NCBI RefSeq assembly: GCF_016802725.1
Contig: NC_052679.1
Location: 9,394,421 to 9,458,420, forward strand
Direction of reading: 5' to 3'
DNA length: 64,000 nt
DNA from: Solenopsis invicta
Lineage: Eukaryota; Arthropoda; Insecta; Hymenoptera; Formicidae
The position numbers were made by a program, and so were the translations under genes. The notes beneath the pieces were generated by a model, which worked only from the letters and a program-made list of their open reading frames with translations, had not been told where the DNA came from and ran no database searches. Below, one piece after another: positions 1-15,157 of this stretch (position 1 is the stretch's first letter; each line of letters starts with the position of its first letter).

Positions 1-1549
1 ATCGCAAGACGAACGGCTCATGATCCGTATCGTAATCCCAGCTCTACTCTGCCGCCTGTTTCATCAACGCATTTAATCAAACACTCTGATAGTCTGTAGC
101 GAAGTCACATATAGACTACACTGCGCAATGGCACAATTTTTATAATACAAGCAAATGATTACTAACCATATTTATAAGTCGTAACTGCCAACACGAGTCT
201 GCGAATTGAATCACATATTCTGCCGAATGCGTACGTCTCTTTCTACAAGTTTGCGAATATATTTGAGTTAGCAAATTCATTGATATCTTGGAAAGTTATG
301 TGTTTCATGTTTGCACATCTCTTTTTTTCAAACATATGCACACGACAAAGTATGAGGTGCACAATTCTGGTATGTCTATGTATATATAGCATGTATGAAT
401 ATGAGCTGCGTGGACGGCGCTACGTACACCACTCCTCGGTCAGTCAACTACTGACAAACTAGTAGTTGACTATCGTCACTATTATTCGGACACCCGTGGT
501 TTCACTGGGAATTTTCAGTTCAACGTGCTTAACTCACGTCAATATATACCGTTGTATAATCTATGAACAAGAGACAATTAATTTGTTACCAGTGTCATGA
601 ACAATTGTACAAGCATGGAAATTTTTATGATAACAATATAATAAAAAAAATAACACCAGAATGGGCTTAGCCATTGCGATTTTTTGGACGCTAAATATGA
701 ATCTAGAATCTTTCAAAGTGCTTCATCACGTCACAATTTTGAAAAATAAACAGTTGCAAAAATGATTTTCACATATTTTATTATATTAAGACTATTAGAT
801 GACCGAGAATTTCTACGTTGACGGTGGCAGTAGTATTGTGGAAAAAAATTAGAATAGGCATGAAACGTGACTAGTGATTCGGTCTCGTCGAAACGAAAAA
901 ATTTCGTCTCGATTTGATATTGAAATTTTCGGTCTCGTCTTGATATCGACTTAATTTCGACAATCTCATCTTGGTCTTAGTCTCAATAATTATAATAAGT
1001 GTTTATTTTTTCAATTGTATAGTCTATGCGATCAAATCGATGAAGCGATTACCGGCTGCTTCTTTTTCTATTAAACTTATGTTAATTTAACACAAGATGT
1101 ATATATTAGAAAGTAACAAATATTATGCAAAAAATTAACCTAAAAAATATAACACTGACACTATTTGGAAACTCATAAATTATGTTATATTAATGTTAAG
1201 AAATGTTAAATATCAATTTGTTGTAACAAGTTCTTGTTACAACAAATGTTATTATATTAAATTAACAAATTTTTAAAAATCTAACACAAATGTTATACCC
1301 GGACCGGTTTTAACATAAAATATCAAATGTATAAAATGTTTTCTGCTGTGTAGTATTGTATTAAATTATATTTAAAAAAATGAAAAATTAATAAAAATTT
1401 GTAAATGTAGAAATATGTTACAGAAACAAGTTATATCTTACATATCAAAATCGAGTTTCGGTAAGACTCGGTATCAATGAGATTTTCGACACAAAAAAAT
1501 CTTGTTTCGGCTTGAATTCGGACTTTAAATCTCATCCAAAATACTAAAC
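1..1549. other. Non-coding 3' flank of tws
   Basis: AT-rich. I see no gene. The stretch from about 873 to 1550 has repeated TTCGGTCTCG / TTTCGGTAAGACTCG-like phrases at both ends, so it may be a decayed repeat, but no terminal inverted repeat could be set. Confidence 0.4.
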
Positions 1550-2036
1550 GTGACATGTTGATGATAAAAGGAAGATGTTAAAAAGAAGCCATTTTTCGTC
1601 TTGCCACTTAAATTATTTATTGAAAACTGTTTGTGGGATTTATTAAAAGCAGAAAATAATAATTATCTATCTACTACATCCAGGAAAAGCTATGAAAAAT
1701 TGGGATTTATTATTGATTGCTGAATTAGTCATATGAGTGTTTTTAAGCTTCAAACTATTAAAATAAAATTAAATTACATATTTACATACCAAAAAAGATG
1801 AATAGTAAATGTAGACAATATGAATTTTTGATTCTCATATATACAAGGTGTCCGAAAAGGTCTTATCCCTTAAATATTTGAAGCGTTTACATACTATTTT
1901 TCAATTTATGAAGTCTTGAAATGTATAACCAGCTTTAGCATTACCTAAAAGTACCACGCGGAGATTGTCCGGTCATATTTACATCTCTTTTGTGTGTGCG
2001 TATGTATCACATCAGACACAAAGATAGAGATACAAA

Positions 2037-2275
2037 GGCTTTGTTTACACCGAATACTTGATACGCGTAATATTTAGTAACTTTCTGTTCAATTATCTTA
2101 ATTTCAGTAATAAATTTAATGAATAGTATATTAAGCTGGTACAATATGAATCAAGATAATTAATTAAATATAGATATCACGTATACATTTACACATATTG
2201 TCGAAATTAAAACAATTTAATAGAAAGTTACTTGTTAGTATGCGTGTCAAGTGTTCGGTGTAAACTAGGTCAAAG
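2037..2275. mobile_element. MITE family D, copy 1
   Basis: Ends read GGCTTTGTTTACACCGA and TCGGTGTAAACTAGGTC. The internal TAATTATCTTGATTCATATT region recurs in at least six other copies (25545, 33780, 34210, 34353, 36746, 46768). Confidence 0.75.
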
Positions 2276-2425
2276 ATTCCACGGTTCGTCACTCCAGTAG
2301 TATGAATCATCTCTGTGTGTACGTGCATGTGAGTGTGCACACACATTCTCTTTCTTTATATTTTTTAATTCTTCGTTTGTTTTTTGTTTCATCTATTTCT
2401 TTTCATCTTCGTCTCTTTTTTTATA

Positions 2426-2676
2426 GCGAATTCGGTTGGACGCACTGTACGCACTGGTGCACATTAAAACCATCGTAAAGATACATATTTAATATAAATA
2501 TATAAACAGATTAAATTGTGAAAACCCTTAATCGATATTTTATTATACTATTTAGTAAAATACAAATTTCATCATTTAAGATTTTTATTTTCTATTTTTA
2601 AACAAAGTTAGATCAGTGTACAGCGGCTTTAATTTGCACCAGTGCGTACTAGTGTAGTCCAACCGAATTCGTTATT
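2426..2676. mobile_element. Foldback with ends AGCGAATTCGGTTGGAC
   Basis: GAATTCGGTTGGACGCAC at the left and its inverted partner GTAGTCCAACCGAATTC at the right enclose AT-rich DNA. The subterminal GCACTGGTGCAC is also mirrored. Single copy in the window. Confidence 0.6.
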
Positions 2677-3368
2677 ACTCTCTTATTTTCTACAGCACTG
2701 TACAGCAGATATCAGTACTGTACATTTCAAGCCTCAACACTTGGAAAATATTTACTGAAGAAACAGTATTCACACTTTAAATATTTTGGGTTTTCTTAAA
2801 TGAAGTGTGAATAATGTTCCAGGAATTTTCTAATATTATGTATATTACGTGAATCAAAAAACGCATATTCTCTACATTTACTACTCATTTATTTTAGCAT
2901 GTAAATACATAATTAATTTTATTTTAATAGTATAAAGCTTAAGCTTTAAACACATATTGAAAATTCTCCTAGATTTTCGATCGCGTACTATGTGAAGACG
3001 GAATCAGAAAAAAGATTCGAGTTAGGTGGAAAAAAAATTTGAAGTCTCCTTTATCGACTGCTAAGATTAACCAACTTCATTGCTTAACTAAAATAAAATG
3101 GCACAAAAGTAAAGTTTTTTCGGGAACGTCTCCCACTTATGTGTTTAAGGGTTAAAAAATATTCATATGACTATTTCAGCAATCAATAATAAATCTCGAT
3201 TTTTCATAACTTCTCCTGGATTTGATGAACAAATAATTATTATTTTTAGTTTTTAGAAGATCCCTCAAACAGTGGGATTTTCTAAATTCTTCCAATAAAT
3301 AATTTAGATGTCGCATCAAGGCGAAAAATGGCTTATTTTTAACATTCTTCTTTTGTCTTGTATGTCAC

Positions 3369-4293
3369 TTCGTTTGTGTTTCACTGTGAAAATGTGACTT
3401 TTCTCGGATTTACCAACTTCATAGAAATGGGCCGCAAATAAAATTATCTTTGAATTTTATTTGTAAAAATATATTTTTCATTTTTTTCAACAGTTCGTGT
3501 ATTTTCCTGCCTAAATAGGCTTCACTTCATGTACTTTTTACAACTATTTACTGATTATCAGGAAAAAGATAGTTGAGGCCCATTTTTACAAGTGTGTTAA
3601 AACGATCCCATTATTTCGTTTTATTCACAAGTGGCACGCAACAAATTTTTACGTGTGATTTCTCGCTTATAATATCACGATTTCAATATGGCCGCGGCAA
3701 CTACTCAAGAACCTCAAAATTGCGATTTTAACTATATTTTTTAAGCATAATGTTTTTTAGACCATTGAATATGGATTTAATGTCAAATTTGACATATTTA
3801 AAATGGATTCAATATAAAGTATGTTAAATTAAGAAAAAAAGTTCAAATTTTTGTAAAAATTTATGTCGCTCATGATATTAAATAAATGTCAAATTCGTGT
3901 TTAAATTTAAGACAAAAAATCATATATAAATTTTTTTAATTTTTCATTAATCATATTTATTTTTTATTAATTACCATAGCCGACATAAAAAAATTCTGTT
4001 AAATGGTTGAAAATCCTAACAAAATACTTAAGTTCAATTATAATAAAATATTTCCGGTACATCACATATAATTATAATAAAAATGTAATAATGTAAAAAT
4101 ACCCTTTTTTGCCACTTCGGTCTCAAAATTGTAACATGAAGCAATTTGGAAACAAAATTCGTACACAGCATCCAAAAATTATTAATTTTATTCTGGTATT
4201 AAGTTTTTTTTTAATTGTGTATGTAATCTGCTTTGACTAATTTCTAATTAATATTTAATTAAAATTTCATTCACATACTTGCATACAGATATG
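3369..4293. other. AT-rich DNA downstream of tws stop
   Basis: Holds the likely tws 3'UTR (about 4190-4293) and otherwise low-complexity AT sequence with no gene or clear repeat. Confidence 0.4.
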
Positions 4294-4446
4294 CTAGAGC
4301 TTGTCTTGGAATAGGAAGAGATTGTTCGTAGCAGCAACAGCCACCACATTTTCAGATGGGTGCCATGCAGTGTGAAGTATTTTCTTATTAAAATCTAGAC
4401 AATCGACGCTAATCTCATCCTTCTTGCGTTTTCCACCGGTGCATAC
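4294..4446 (-). CDS. tws: tws terminal coding exon 8
   Basis: 153 nt from acceptor TTACATAG to a TAG stop at 4294-4296. It ends in VAVAATNNLFLFQDKL, the family's usual carboxyl end apart from the last residues. A possible AATAAA lies at 4192-4187, about 100 nt downstream, but such hexamers are common in this AT-rich DNA. Confidence 0.95.
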   Translation of the reverse strand, partial: VCTGGKRKKDEISVDCLDFNKKILHTAWHPSENVVAVAATNNLFLFQDKL

Positions 4447-7400
4447 CTATGTAATCACATGCAAACATAAGTATTTGAACTTCGAGCTGATGTACAATGA
4501 ATAAAATTCTTATGAATAAAACATAAATGTAGCTAACCTTTCTTGGCTTCAGAAGTGTTTTTGGTTTGGCAATGTCGCGTGCTGCTTCTAAAGTAAGATC
4601 GCGTTTAGTTGTACGATCAAATACTCTGAAGAAATTGTTGTAAGAGCCCGTCATAATAGCAGAGTCATTACCACTCCAACAACATTCAAATTTGTCAAAG
4701 ATACAGTCATTTTCATACAATGAACATAATTTTGATCTCAAATATTCATGCACCTGTTGTAATAAAAAGTTATATCAACAATTATAAGAGCATACATATA
4801 TTTTTTGTAATAAAGTAGGAACCGTTTATCGAATAACAAAAAAGCTTGTTACACAGACAACAGTGTTTTACAAATATTAACAGTATATTAACATATTAAT
4901 AGTTCCGTCTTTAAGAATATATATAGAGTGTCGTATTTTTATCAATCTAGTATATATAAATTTTTCTCAGAAATTATTGCTGATACAAAAATGCGTCAGA
5001 TAGAAATGGACGGTTTTGAGCAGAACATATTTTGTTCATGTTTTATTTTAAATGAAAGCACCAATAAGATATAAAAGTTACCATTTTGAAAAATAAAATT
5101 ATGATTTTCTACATTTATATAATTTCCCTGCATGAATTATTTTGCATATAAAATATAAAAGTAAAATTTTCGAAAAATTAATAAATTTTCGAGATATTTT
5201 ATACTTTATTCTGATATGTTTTGTCATAAACTACAAAATAAACTTGATAGATGACTATTAATTTTTTAAAAATTTGTATCTTAATAATTTTATGTGCAGA
5301 GTAATAAGATGAATCAATTAGTCAAAAATTGAATAAAAAAGAAAACATGGTTATTTTTCAAAAAAATATACCGATTGAATATCGCAAGTTGAACATTTTT
5401 TTAAAGCGTGTTTTTTACACCAACTGATTTATCTCATTATTCTGTGCATAAAAGTATTAAGATACAAATTATCAAAAAATTAATGGTTTGTTTTGTATTT
5501 TATGAATACAGTATAAAATATTTCGTAAACAATAAACATTTCCCTTTACAAACGACTTCCGACTGATCTTGGTACTATTTTTGATCTTCAAAAAGATCAA
5601 GATTACTGACTTTTCTCGTCGTTCGTTGTTTAGTAAAAAGTTATGAACAAAACATTTTTTTATAAGTAGAACGTAATTTTTGGACAAAAAGACATATTTA
5701 ACAATATAAAGTGAACTTCATTTCGGGTAGAGAGCAAAAAATCCATGTGGAATAGTACAATTGCAGACCTCATTTCGCTCCGTAAGCAGATGGAGGTGTG
5801 GGGGTGAACTTCGCTTCACGTTGAAAGTCGAAAACCCATGTGGAACAGTACAATTGTAGACCTCATTTCGCTCTGTAAGCAGGGGGAGTTTTGCAATTTT
5901 ACCAAAACAACTGATACAATTTATTTATTAATAATACAACATTAGTTAATGGATATTATACCCTATAGCGCTGAAATATATACTCTGAGTCCAAAAATTA
6001 CATTCAACTTATAAAAAATGTGTATAACTTTTTTAATAAATAATGAGCGACAGGAAAGGTTCAATAACATTGATTTTCTCTTGAAGATCAAGGTCGAAAT
6101 CAAAATTAATTGGAAGTCATTTGAGGATTGAGTGTATAAAGGGAAATATTTACCAAAAAATATAATTTTATACATATAAATAAATAATTTCATTAAAAAA
6201 AATAACGATGACCTTCATATTTTTGATGCCTCCACCTAAAAAAAAAGAAAAAAAAACCGTAATAAAAATATGTCACCCTCAAAACCGTTCCATTTTCATC
6301 TAAAATATTTTTTTGTGTCATCAATAATTCATAAAAAATTTATTGAATTGATGAAAATAAAATACTCTGAATATATATCAAGGTTAAACAGATTGATATT
6401 GTTTCTAAATAATTAAGTTAAAGTTAACAGCTGAAAATTAATTTAGTTATATTAAAAATTACTTGAATGAAAAATTAACCTAGTTAAAAGTTCGAAAAAT
6501 TAAATTTAGGTTGCGTTTATTTTGGACGCTTATGCGTGGAAGCGCTCACTGATGCTGTTCGCTTTGCTTAGCCAATTATAATCATTCCATTCTTCAAAGG
6601 AATACTTGTGATTGGTCAGATTTACAACTGATGTTATTAAACCCGATTAAAAGTGTAAATGTAGTAATTATGACTTGTAACTTCTTTATTGGTATTTGTC
6701 CTCAACTGTAGTGAATAGAGATGATACAACCATTCCTCATATATAGATTTAATCCTACAAGTATTTTGAGTAAGAAATATAAAATTGAATATAGGGAAAT
6801 GCAGACTATCGATTGCGCCAGCAATCTTGCAAACAATTTTTGACGGACAAATCACGTTCGAACACACGCGGTCTCAACGAGTCAATGGGTGCATCCAGAT
6901 GTGCAACCGCTCACTGAGAACGTAAATAGCAATTAAAAATCATTAGTTGGATCCAAAGGTAAAAACCAATCGTCTTTAATTTCTACTTACGCTCTCAGTG
7001 AGCGGTCGTGCAACTGGATGCGTTCAGCAGAAGAAGCAGCTTTGCCACTGTTGTAAAATTCTTAGATGCGACTGGTTCTTATCCTTGGTTCCTGCTGGAT
7101 CTAAATGCACAAACTAATCATATTAAAGAATTTTACAACAGTTGCAAAGCTGCTTTTTCTGCTGAACGCAGCCATTGGCTGCATTTAGCAGACTCAACCT
7201 GTTGATGTACAGTAAGGTATATGAATGAGTTCCTTTTTCAGTATGGAAACTTTAGCAATTTAATTAATCATGTGTTGTCATTGTGCTTAGTGAGTTCGTC
7301 TAGCTAAGATTGCTGTGACTTTTGCACTAGAGCTACATCAAAAAAGATACTTATTCATGCACCTCACTAAATTCTTCTAGATTATTCAATCAGACCTTTA

Positions 7401-10400
7401 AATCTAGAAGAATACAACAGTGGTTGCGTTCAGCAGAAGAAGCAGCTTTGCAACTGTTATAAAATTCTTGGATGCGATTGGTTCTTGCCCTTAGTTCTTG
7501 CCAGATCTAAATGCACAAACCAATCATATTGAAGAATTTTACAACAGTTGCAAAGCTGCTTTTTCTGCTGAACGCAGCCAATAACAGCGAGCACTCACTC
7601 AACTGATGAGTCTGCTAAACATGCTCATTGTGACGTCATAAACTCGTGCTCATAAATGCTTATTTCATCGAGATAGGAGAGAGAACGTAAACGCTTACAG
7701 CATGAAAGTGTCCAAAGCGATACGTGGCGAATGCTGTGTTGCTATCCGTGTAAGAATCTAACCAACAAATTTCTAGTTACAATTTACAATAAACTGCGTT
7801 GCATAACTGCAATTTCGGCTAAGTTGAAGATGCGTGTGATAATGAGACACAAACCCCAAAAAAGTTACAATAAACATATGTACACAATTAGGTAATTTTT
7901 ATTATGCATATGATTATTTTAGCTATGCTTTTGTTTGAATAGGCTTTAACGAATATAAAAATAATTACAAATGTATAAATAATGTAAAAATAAAATAATA
8001 AATATAAAAGTAATTATAATTAATTACATATTATTACTTATAACAATCAATATAACACTATTAATTTCTTTGATACACATAACTATCAAAACATAACTAT
8101 ATGAATCATTTTTGTTATTTTTATAACGCTCGCAAATGCCAAAGGAAATATGACTTCATTAGTAGATGTATAAGCACTTAGCCGCCAAAAGAAATGGTGA
8201 AAAATAGCGTTTACAGCGAGTGAGTGTCCAAACCAAATGCACTCTTAGTTAAATTAATTAAAATTAAGGTTAATCTTGATAAGCATTATTAAATTAGAAT
8301 GTCGTAATTTTTAAAAATTAGACTATTTTAAATAATAAAACAATTACAAATTGGATTAAATAAATATATAATATTGTATCTGTTTTTATTAATTAAATTA
8401 AATTTATATAATATTTAAAATATATTCAAATAAGGCAAGACGAGCTTAAGAGCCGTGCTGGGTGTTGTGCGCCAAAAACAAATACCAAATTAAATAAGTA
8501 AATGTTTTTAAGTTTTGTACTGAGGAAGACCGTTGATTAAAGGTTGAAACGTTTACTTATTTAATTTGGCATTTGTTTTTGTTTTTTGCGCACAACACCC
8601 AGCACAACTCTTAAGCTCGTCTTGCCTAACTTGAATTGTTATTCATAGGAACCTCGAACTTTGAATTTGTTTTTAATTTTTGTTTAAATATTATTATATA
8701 GAAATATATTTTTTTAATAATTTTTTCTTTTACATAAAGTGTAAAATTGTGGCAAAAACGTATTTTTTCGGTTATTTTGTTGCCTTTATTTTCAGAAACT
8801 ATTTTTAGATATGGTTTCCATGCAGAATTTTAAGACACACAATTTTTATTTAAAACATTTTCTCGGATTTACATTTGTTTTTGTAAAATTAGGTAAAAAC
8901 TATTTTTTGATAGTAGTTTATCATTAAAAAAAAAATTGAACAAGGGTGGAAGAGCTTTTTAATATGGTGTAGATAAAAAACTATTCTAATTCTAATCAAA
9001 ATCCCACTGTTATCAAAAAGTTTTAACTTTCTTTTCGTATCTATTGCGCTCAGACAATATTGAAAATTTGGCTATCTCAATTTCCCAAATTTCTAAACCT
9101 ATTCCTATATTCAACTTAAAAATTTTTCTGAGATTAATGACCATATAGCATCGTGGAGCATACAATTCAATTCGGATTTTGAAGACCACAAAATAGCCGA
9201 AATTTTCCATCACTCTTTTTAACTTAGGGAAAAAAGTTAAGAAGTTTTTGTGTTTTAAAAGTAACTGATATTAAAAATATTTATTTGAAATTAACTAGGA
9301 AAAACTCCCAACTAGGAAAAACTTATGCAATTTTGGTAATATGTGAGGGATATTCTGACATGTAATAAGTTTATTTTACTGTTCAAGTTCACACTGAATT
9401 AGTAAAATCAATCTTTGAAGATTATAGCCTATTTTTAATTTTTGTTTAATTATTTACCAACAAAAAGAGATAGAACAAAAGTTTAGAAAGAAAATTTATT
9501 TCTATTAATAAGATTGATTAGAAAACTTAACATTGTTTAAAAAATTATAAAAAAATGTAAACAAAAGAGGAACAATATATCCACAATATTCTGATATTTT
9601 CATGACATTTTTATTATATAATTAATGTAAGTTTCATAATCTTATTTACAATTAATTGAAATTGCTTTTGATATTCTATATAAAATACATTATAAAAAGC
9701 TGGAACATAGCTCAATTTGGAGTGAGAAGCCATTATTACAGTCTTCTGTACATGTTACAATAAGTTTATTCTTCATTTATACTTCGATATCTTAAATTGT
9801 TCATGTATATAAAATGTTAATACAGTGAACATAATTCATATGCTTATGACAACATTCAATATCATAAATAATATTCATACTCGTAAATCATTGGAAACTG
9901 AAATTATATGATATATTAAAAAATGTGCTTATTGGAACTTAAAAAAGAACATTATTTTCGGTAGATGTTAAATTAGAGTTTACTGAATGGTACTTGTCAT
10001 ATTCTATAAATATTCTTATTACATAGTATATTATTGTAATAAAAATAGATAATAGCCAGTCAATGGTGGCACTAATGGCTTCCTACTTAAAGTGAAATAC
10101 ATTCCGGATTTTCTATATTTTATCTACAATATCAAAAACAATTAACTTCAACTAATTCTAGATAAACAAATAAAAATTAACTCTTTGCGTCACTTTTTTT
10201 TAGTGAATATAATTTTGTGAAATTTGATATTTGATGGTTTTTGGGGTCGCTGATTACGAATCCAATGTCAAAAATTCAAAATTCAAAATGGTGGATCTAA
10301 TACGAGGGACAAAATTATCAAAAGCAATCAAATTTGCATGAACTTGTTATTCGAGTGTTTTTGATGTCTCTGATTAAAAATCCAACGTCTAAAATACAAA

Positions 10401-13400
10401 ATTTGAAATCCTAGATGTAATATTGCAGATCACTGTGACGTAATTTTTAAAGTTTCAAGCAAATTTGGTTAATTAAAAAAAATTCCGTCCGCTATATTGA
10501 TATCAGATTTGTAATCAGGCGTGTGTAAAGTTAGCACCTTAACTTTAGTTCTCGAGAGTTCTGATTAGTTCCCGATTCATTTCGAAAAAACTAAGAGTTC
10601 CCTATAGTTTATATTAAGAGTTCTGCTCACTAACAATTTCAAAATTAAATTAAAAAAAAAATGGGGTGCTAACTTTTTTTCAAAATTAAAGACCTAATAG
10701 TTCTGAGGGACTTAATAGCTTTATTTTACGAATGTCTAGAGTTCTTGATATATAAAAATAATTTTTGATAGATCCAAAAAAATTAATTTTTGAAAAAAAA
10801 GAAAAAATGTTTAGATATAATAGTTTTGTGATATTTCGATTATTATTTTACTTATTTTGAAGAGTTCTTGATGATTAAAAAAAATCTAGATCGAAAAATA
10901 AAAAAGTTCTTGCTAATAACAAAGTTTTAAAAACCGACACAAAATTATATGTATCTTATGTAAACATCCTATCGCGTTGCGTCATAAGACTTTTTATTAG
11001 AACTCGTCGAGAACTGTTAAGAACTCTAATCAGAACTACCCGGAACTCTCAAAAAATTTCCATCCTGGAACTTAGAAAATTTTCGACCACCGTTCAAATG
11101 TCAGATATCTTGCAAAGCGTTGATCCAAGTGCGTTGAATCATAAGATTTTTCGTCACAGATAACAAGATAGGAAAGATACACATAGATTCACTTCCTCAA
11201 TCAAATTCAGTATTTTAGAACTTGATTTAATTGATGATACGATAGAGATAAAATAAAAAAAAAGATAATATAGACAATTCACTCAATCAATAAAAAAATT
11301 CATTATATCAAATCACTTAATTCGAGCGAATTAAATAATGAACCAAAAAAAGGCGGAAACCTCCATATTTCAATGCTTGTCCTGTTGTTCAATCATATGA
11401 AACAATAACCGTATCTCTTAAGGAATGGTAGTCTATGTAATTGGAATAGTGCGAATGAATGATAAATACCTATCGGTCTTATGCATTTAATGCACTTGTG
11501 CAATTAATTATGCCTGCGCGAAAATAGTGACGCTACATGTAACTATGTATGTTATAAAATCATGAAAACACAATCATTATAAGAAAAATATGTAATAAAA
11601 TAGTAAAGTAAAATATATAGTTATGTAACGCAAATGATGTAGTGTGTAAGAAACACACTTGCAATTGCATATGATACTATTATATGTACATAACATTATA
11701 CAAGGTGTATAAAAAAAGTGTGGAAACCCTTAAATATTTCCATTGCCTTGCATTTTACAAAAAAATATTTCAAACAAAAATTGTAGAGTTTCAAAAGATC
11801 TATTTACTGATCTTATCAGTTTGACCTTGGATGGCGTCACATCAAAGGCGTCATATCGCCAAGGTCACATTAACTTTTTTAAATGGAGACCCTATTTTTG
11901 ATTCCACAATCTAATAACTGGTGTCAAGACCTTTCCAAAACCCTACAAGAAAGTTTATTTTTGTTGAGTACTTTCCGAGTTGTGAGACTTGAAAATTAAG
12001 TGTACTCTAACTTGTAAGCGTCATAGCTCGGAAAGTCCTCAACGACAATAAACTTATTTATAGTGTTTTGGAAAGCTCTCAAAGTCGACTACAAGAAAAT
12101 GCAATAAAAAATATAGAATGTTAGAAAAGTACCGATACCCTTTAATTAGGGAACTACCGATACCCTAACATTATATTTTTTATTGCATTTTTTTATAGTC
12201 AATTTTGAAAGTTTTCTAAAACACAATAAATGAGTTTATTTTTGTTAAGTGCTTTCCGAGTTGTGACGCTTGAAAGTTACAGTACACTGTAGCTTTCAAG
12301 CCTTACAACTCGGAAAGTACTTAACAGAAATAAACTTTCTTGTAGGGCTTTGGAAAAGTCTTGACAACAGCTATTAGATTCTGGAAGCAAAAATAAGGTG
12401 CTCCATTTAAAAAAGTTAATGTGATTTCGATGTGACCTTGGCGACGTCATCCCTGATCTTATCAAACTGAAAAGATCAGTAAATAGATCTTTTGAAACCC
12501 TACAACTTTTGTCTGAAACATTTTCTTGTAAAATGCAAGGGAATGGAAATATTTAGGGGTTTCCACACTTTTTATACATTCTGTATATTCAATACATATT
12601 TACTTAAGTCGTACAAAATATTGCTTCTACTTTTTATTTTAAGTCTACTTAATATTTTTTAGAGCAGGTTCCTTATTTCATGAAGATAAAAATTTCTTAA
12701 ACTTCGAACAGTTCTGGGGGTCGATTGTGTATCTTTGTCGACTTTTCTCACTTCTCGTATTTTCATCTCACATGAAAAAATACGCGCGATTGGCTATGAG
12801 CATAGTGAAAATGCATATCCTTATGCTCACGTGAGTGAAAATCACAAATGCGAGTGCGAGCAATGGTAGAATACTTCACATAACCTTTAAAAAACGGTGC
12901 ATCGCCTCCGAGTTAAATAATCTCCAATAATCTCAAAGTCCCTGCTGTTGACGATTGACGACGCGTGTCTCGAGAAAGATACCAATTTAAAAAAAACGGT
13001 GCGTAAATATTGCATAATTTATTTATAATATATACTTATATTATTTATATCTTATTATTTATTTATTGTTATTTATTATTTATATACTTATATAATTATT
13101 AATTTATTTATATACTTTATACAATTTTACAATGTATTATCTAGAATATTGAAAGGATCCTGAGTATTTCTCAATCTCCTTCTTAATAAATTTAAATTTC
13201 TTTTTCTAATTCTTTTTCTAATTCGCATTTTTCTCTTGCTCGATAAAAAATAAAAGGTACTCCATTCTGAAACGATACAAGACTCCGCAAACTCGACCAA
13301 ATTCGACACAGTTTGATTGAACTCGACATCAAAATACTTGCCGAGCAATGTCACGTGAGAAATGTCGCATTTCCACTATGGTGAAAAGTAGCCAATCGAG

Positions 13401-15079
13401 TGAGAGCTCACTTTTACTATTTTCACTAGGTTTTGGAATACGCAATCGACCCCCTGATTAGAGTTCTAGCCAATTCTTGACGAGTTCTAACAAAAAGACT
13501 TATGACGCAATCGGATCAACGGTTTGCAAGATATCCGACATTTGAACGGTAATAAAAAATTTTTTAAGTTTCGAGCGAAAATTTTTTGAGAATTCCGAAT
13601 AGTTCTAATTAAAATTCTGGATAGTTTTCGACGAGTTCTAACGAAAAGTCTTATGACTCAACGCAATCAGATGGCTACATAACAAGATACATATAATTTT
13701 GTGTCGGTCTTTTGAACTTTGTTATTAGTCAGAACTTTTTTATTTTTCGATCTAGATTTTTTAAATCATCGAGAACTCTTCAAAACAAGTAAAATAATAA
13801 TTGAAATATCACAGAACTATTACACCTAATATTTTTTTTCAAAATTTTTTAATTTTTTTTTTAATCTATCACAAATTATTTTTATATCTCAGGAACTCTA
13901 GACATTCGTAAAATGAAGCTATCAAGCCCTTCAAAACTATTCGGTCTTTAATTTCAAAAAGAAGTTAGCACCCCATTTTTTTAATTTAATTTTGAAATCG
14001 TTATTGAGCAGAACTCTTAATCTTTTTGAAATGAATCAGAAACTCTAATCAGAACTCTCGAAAACTAAAATTGAGGTGCTAACTTCACATACGCTGTAAT
14101 CAGCGACCTTGAAAACCCCTAAATAGCAAATTTCAAGCGAATCCAGTTGATTTTGATAAATTTGTCCGCCATATTGGATCCTTCATCTTTAATTTTTGAC
14201 ATCAGATTCGTAATCACTTCAAAAACCCCCAGATAGAGGTTTTGAGGTATAGATTATAGGGCAATATTTTATACAAACAAATTTAATCTGCAAAAACAAC
14301 AATTTTTCGGTATATATTTATTAACAACAAATTATTTATTTAAAATATTATTCTAAAACTTATTTTATTATTTAGAGGAAACCTTTAGCAATCTAGCAAT
14401 ACCAAATATGCTAAAGAAATATGAGAAACAATTAATTTGTTGATAAAATAACCTTGAACGGTAGCTCCCAGGGCTACACTGTGACGCAAAGGGTCAAGTG
14501 AAAGACGGATTAATGTATTATACCGTATTATAAAGAAGTCATGAAAATATTGAAAATATATTGCTCCTGCTTTTTATAGATCTTTTATCAGTTTTTAAAT
14601 AATTGATAAGTTTCCTAATAAATCGATAAATCTTATTAAAGGAATTAAATTTTCCCTCTAAAATTTTGTTCTATCTCTTCTTGATAACAAATAATAAAAT
14701 AAAAATTAAAAAATGAGATAAGATTCAAAGGTTGATCTTATTCTTTCGGAGTAAACTTTTGCAGCATAAAAAAATAATTTATTACATGTTAAGACATCTT
14801 CTACGTAATACAAAAATTTCACAATTTTTTGAATTTCTGAGTTAGGGGTATTTCTTTATAAGTTAAAAGTTATTAACTTTTTAACTTATAAGAAGAGTTT
14901 CTACTTAACCCTGATATATGTGTGTGTTTGTACATTACACCAATTTGATTATACATAATTAATAATGGCCAATGGATAATGTCTACTTATGTTGGGAAAT
15001 TTGAATAATGAAAGTAAAAATATACAAATTATTCTATTATACATGACCGGTCATTGTGCGTGCGTGCGTGCGTGCGTGC

Positions 15080-15157
<78 letters not shown>

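Larger units (their letters stand above)
1550..3368. mobile_element. Long foldback element, arms 1550-1860 and 2840-3368
   Basis: The left arm begins GTGACATGTTG and the right arm ends CTTGTATGTCAC. Matching inverted stretches include the AAGCCATTTTTCG / CGAAAAATGGCTT and GCAATCAATAATAAATC segments. The arms differ at many sites, so it is old. A D-family MITE and a second foldback fill the centre. No ORF of substance. Confidence 0.6.
9300..14850. mobile_element. Very large nested foldback inside tws intron 6
   Basis: Left arm about 9300-11130, right arm about 13470-14850, imperfectly inverted. Paired landmarks are GACATGTAATAAG at 9358 with TTATTACATGTTAAG at 14777, AGAGATAGAACAAAA at 9466 with its mirror near 14668, CTTTGCGTCAC at 10182 with GTGACGCAAAG at 14481, and the AGTTCTGATTAGTTC blocks near 10556 and 13480-13620. 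The left arm carries extra DNA. Two independent foldbacks sit in the middle. No ORF above about 75 codons, so any transposase must act in trans. Confidence 0.6.
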
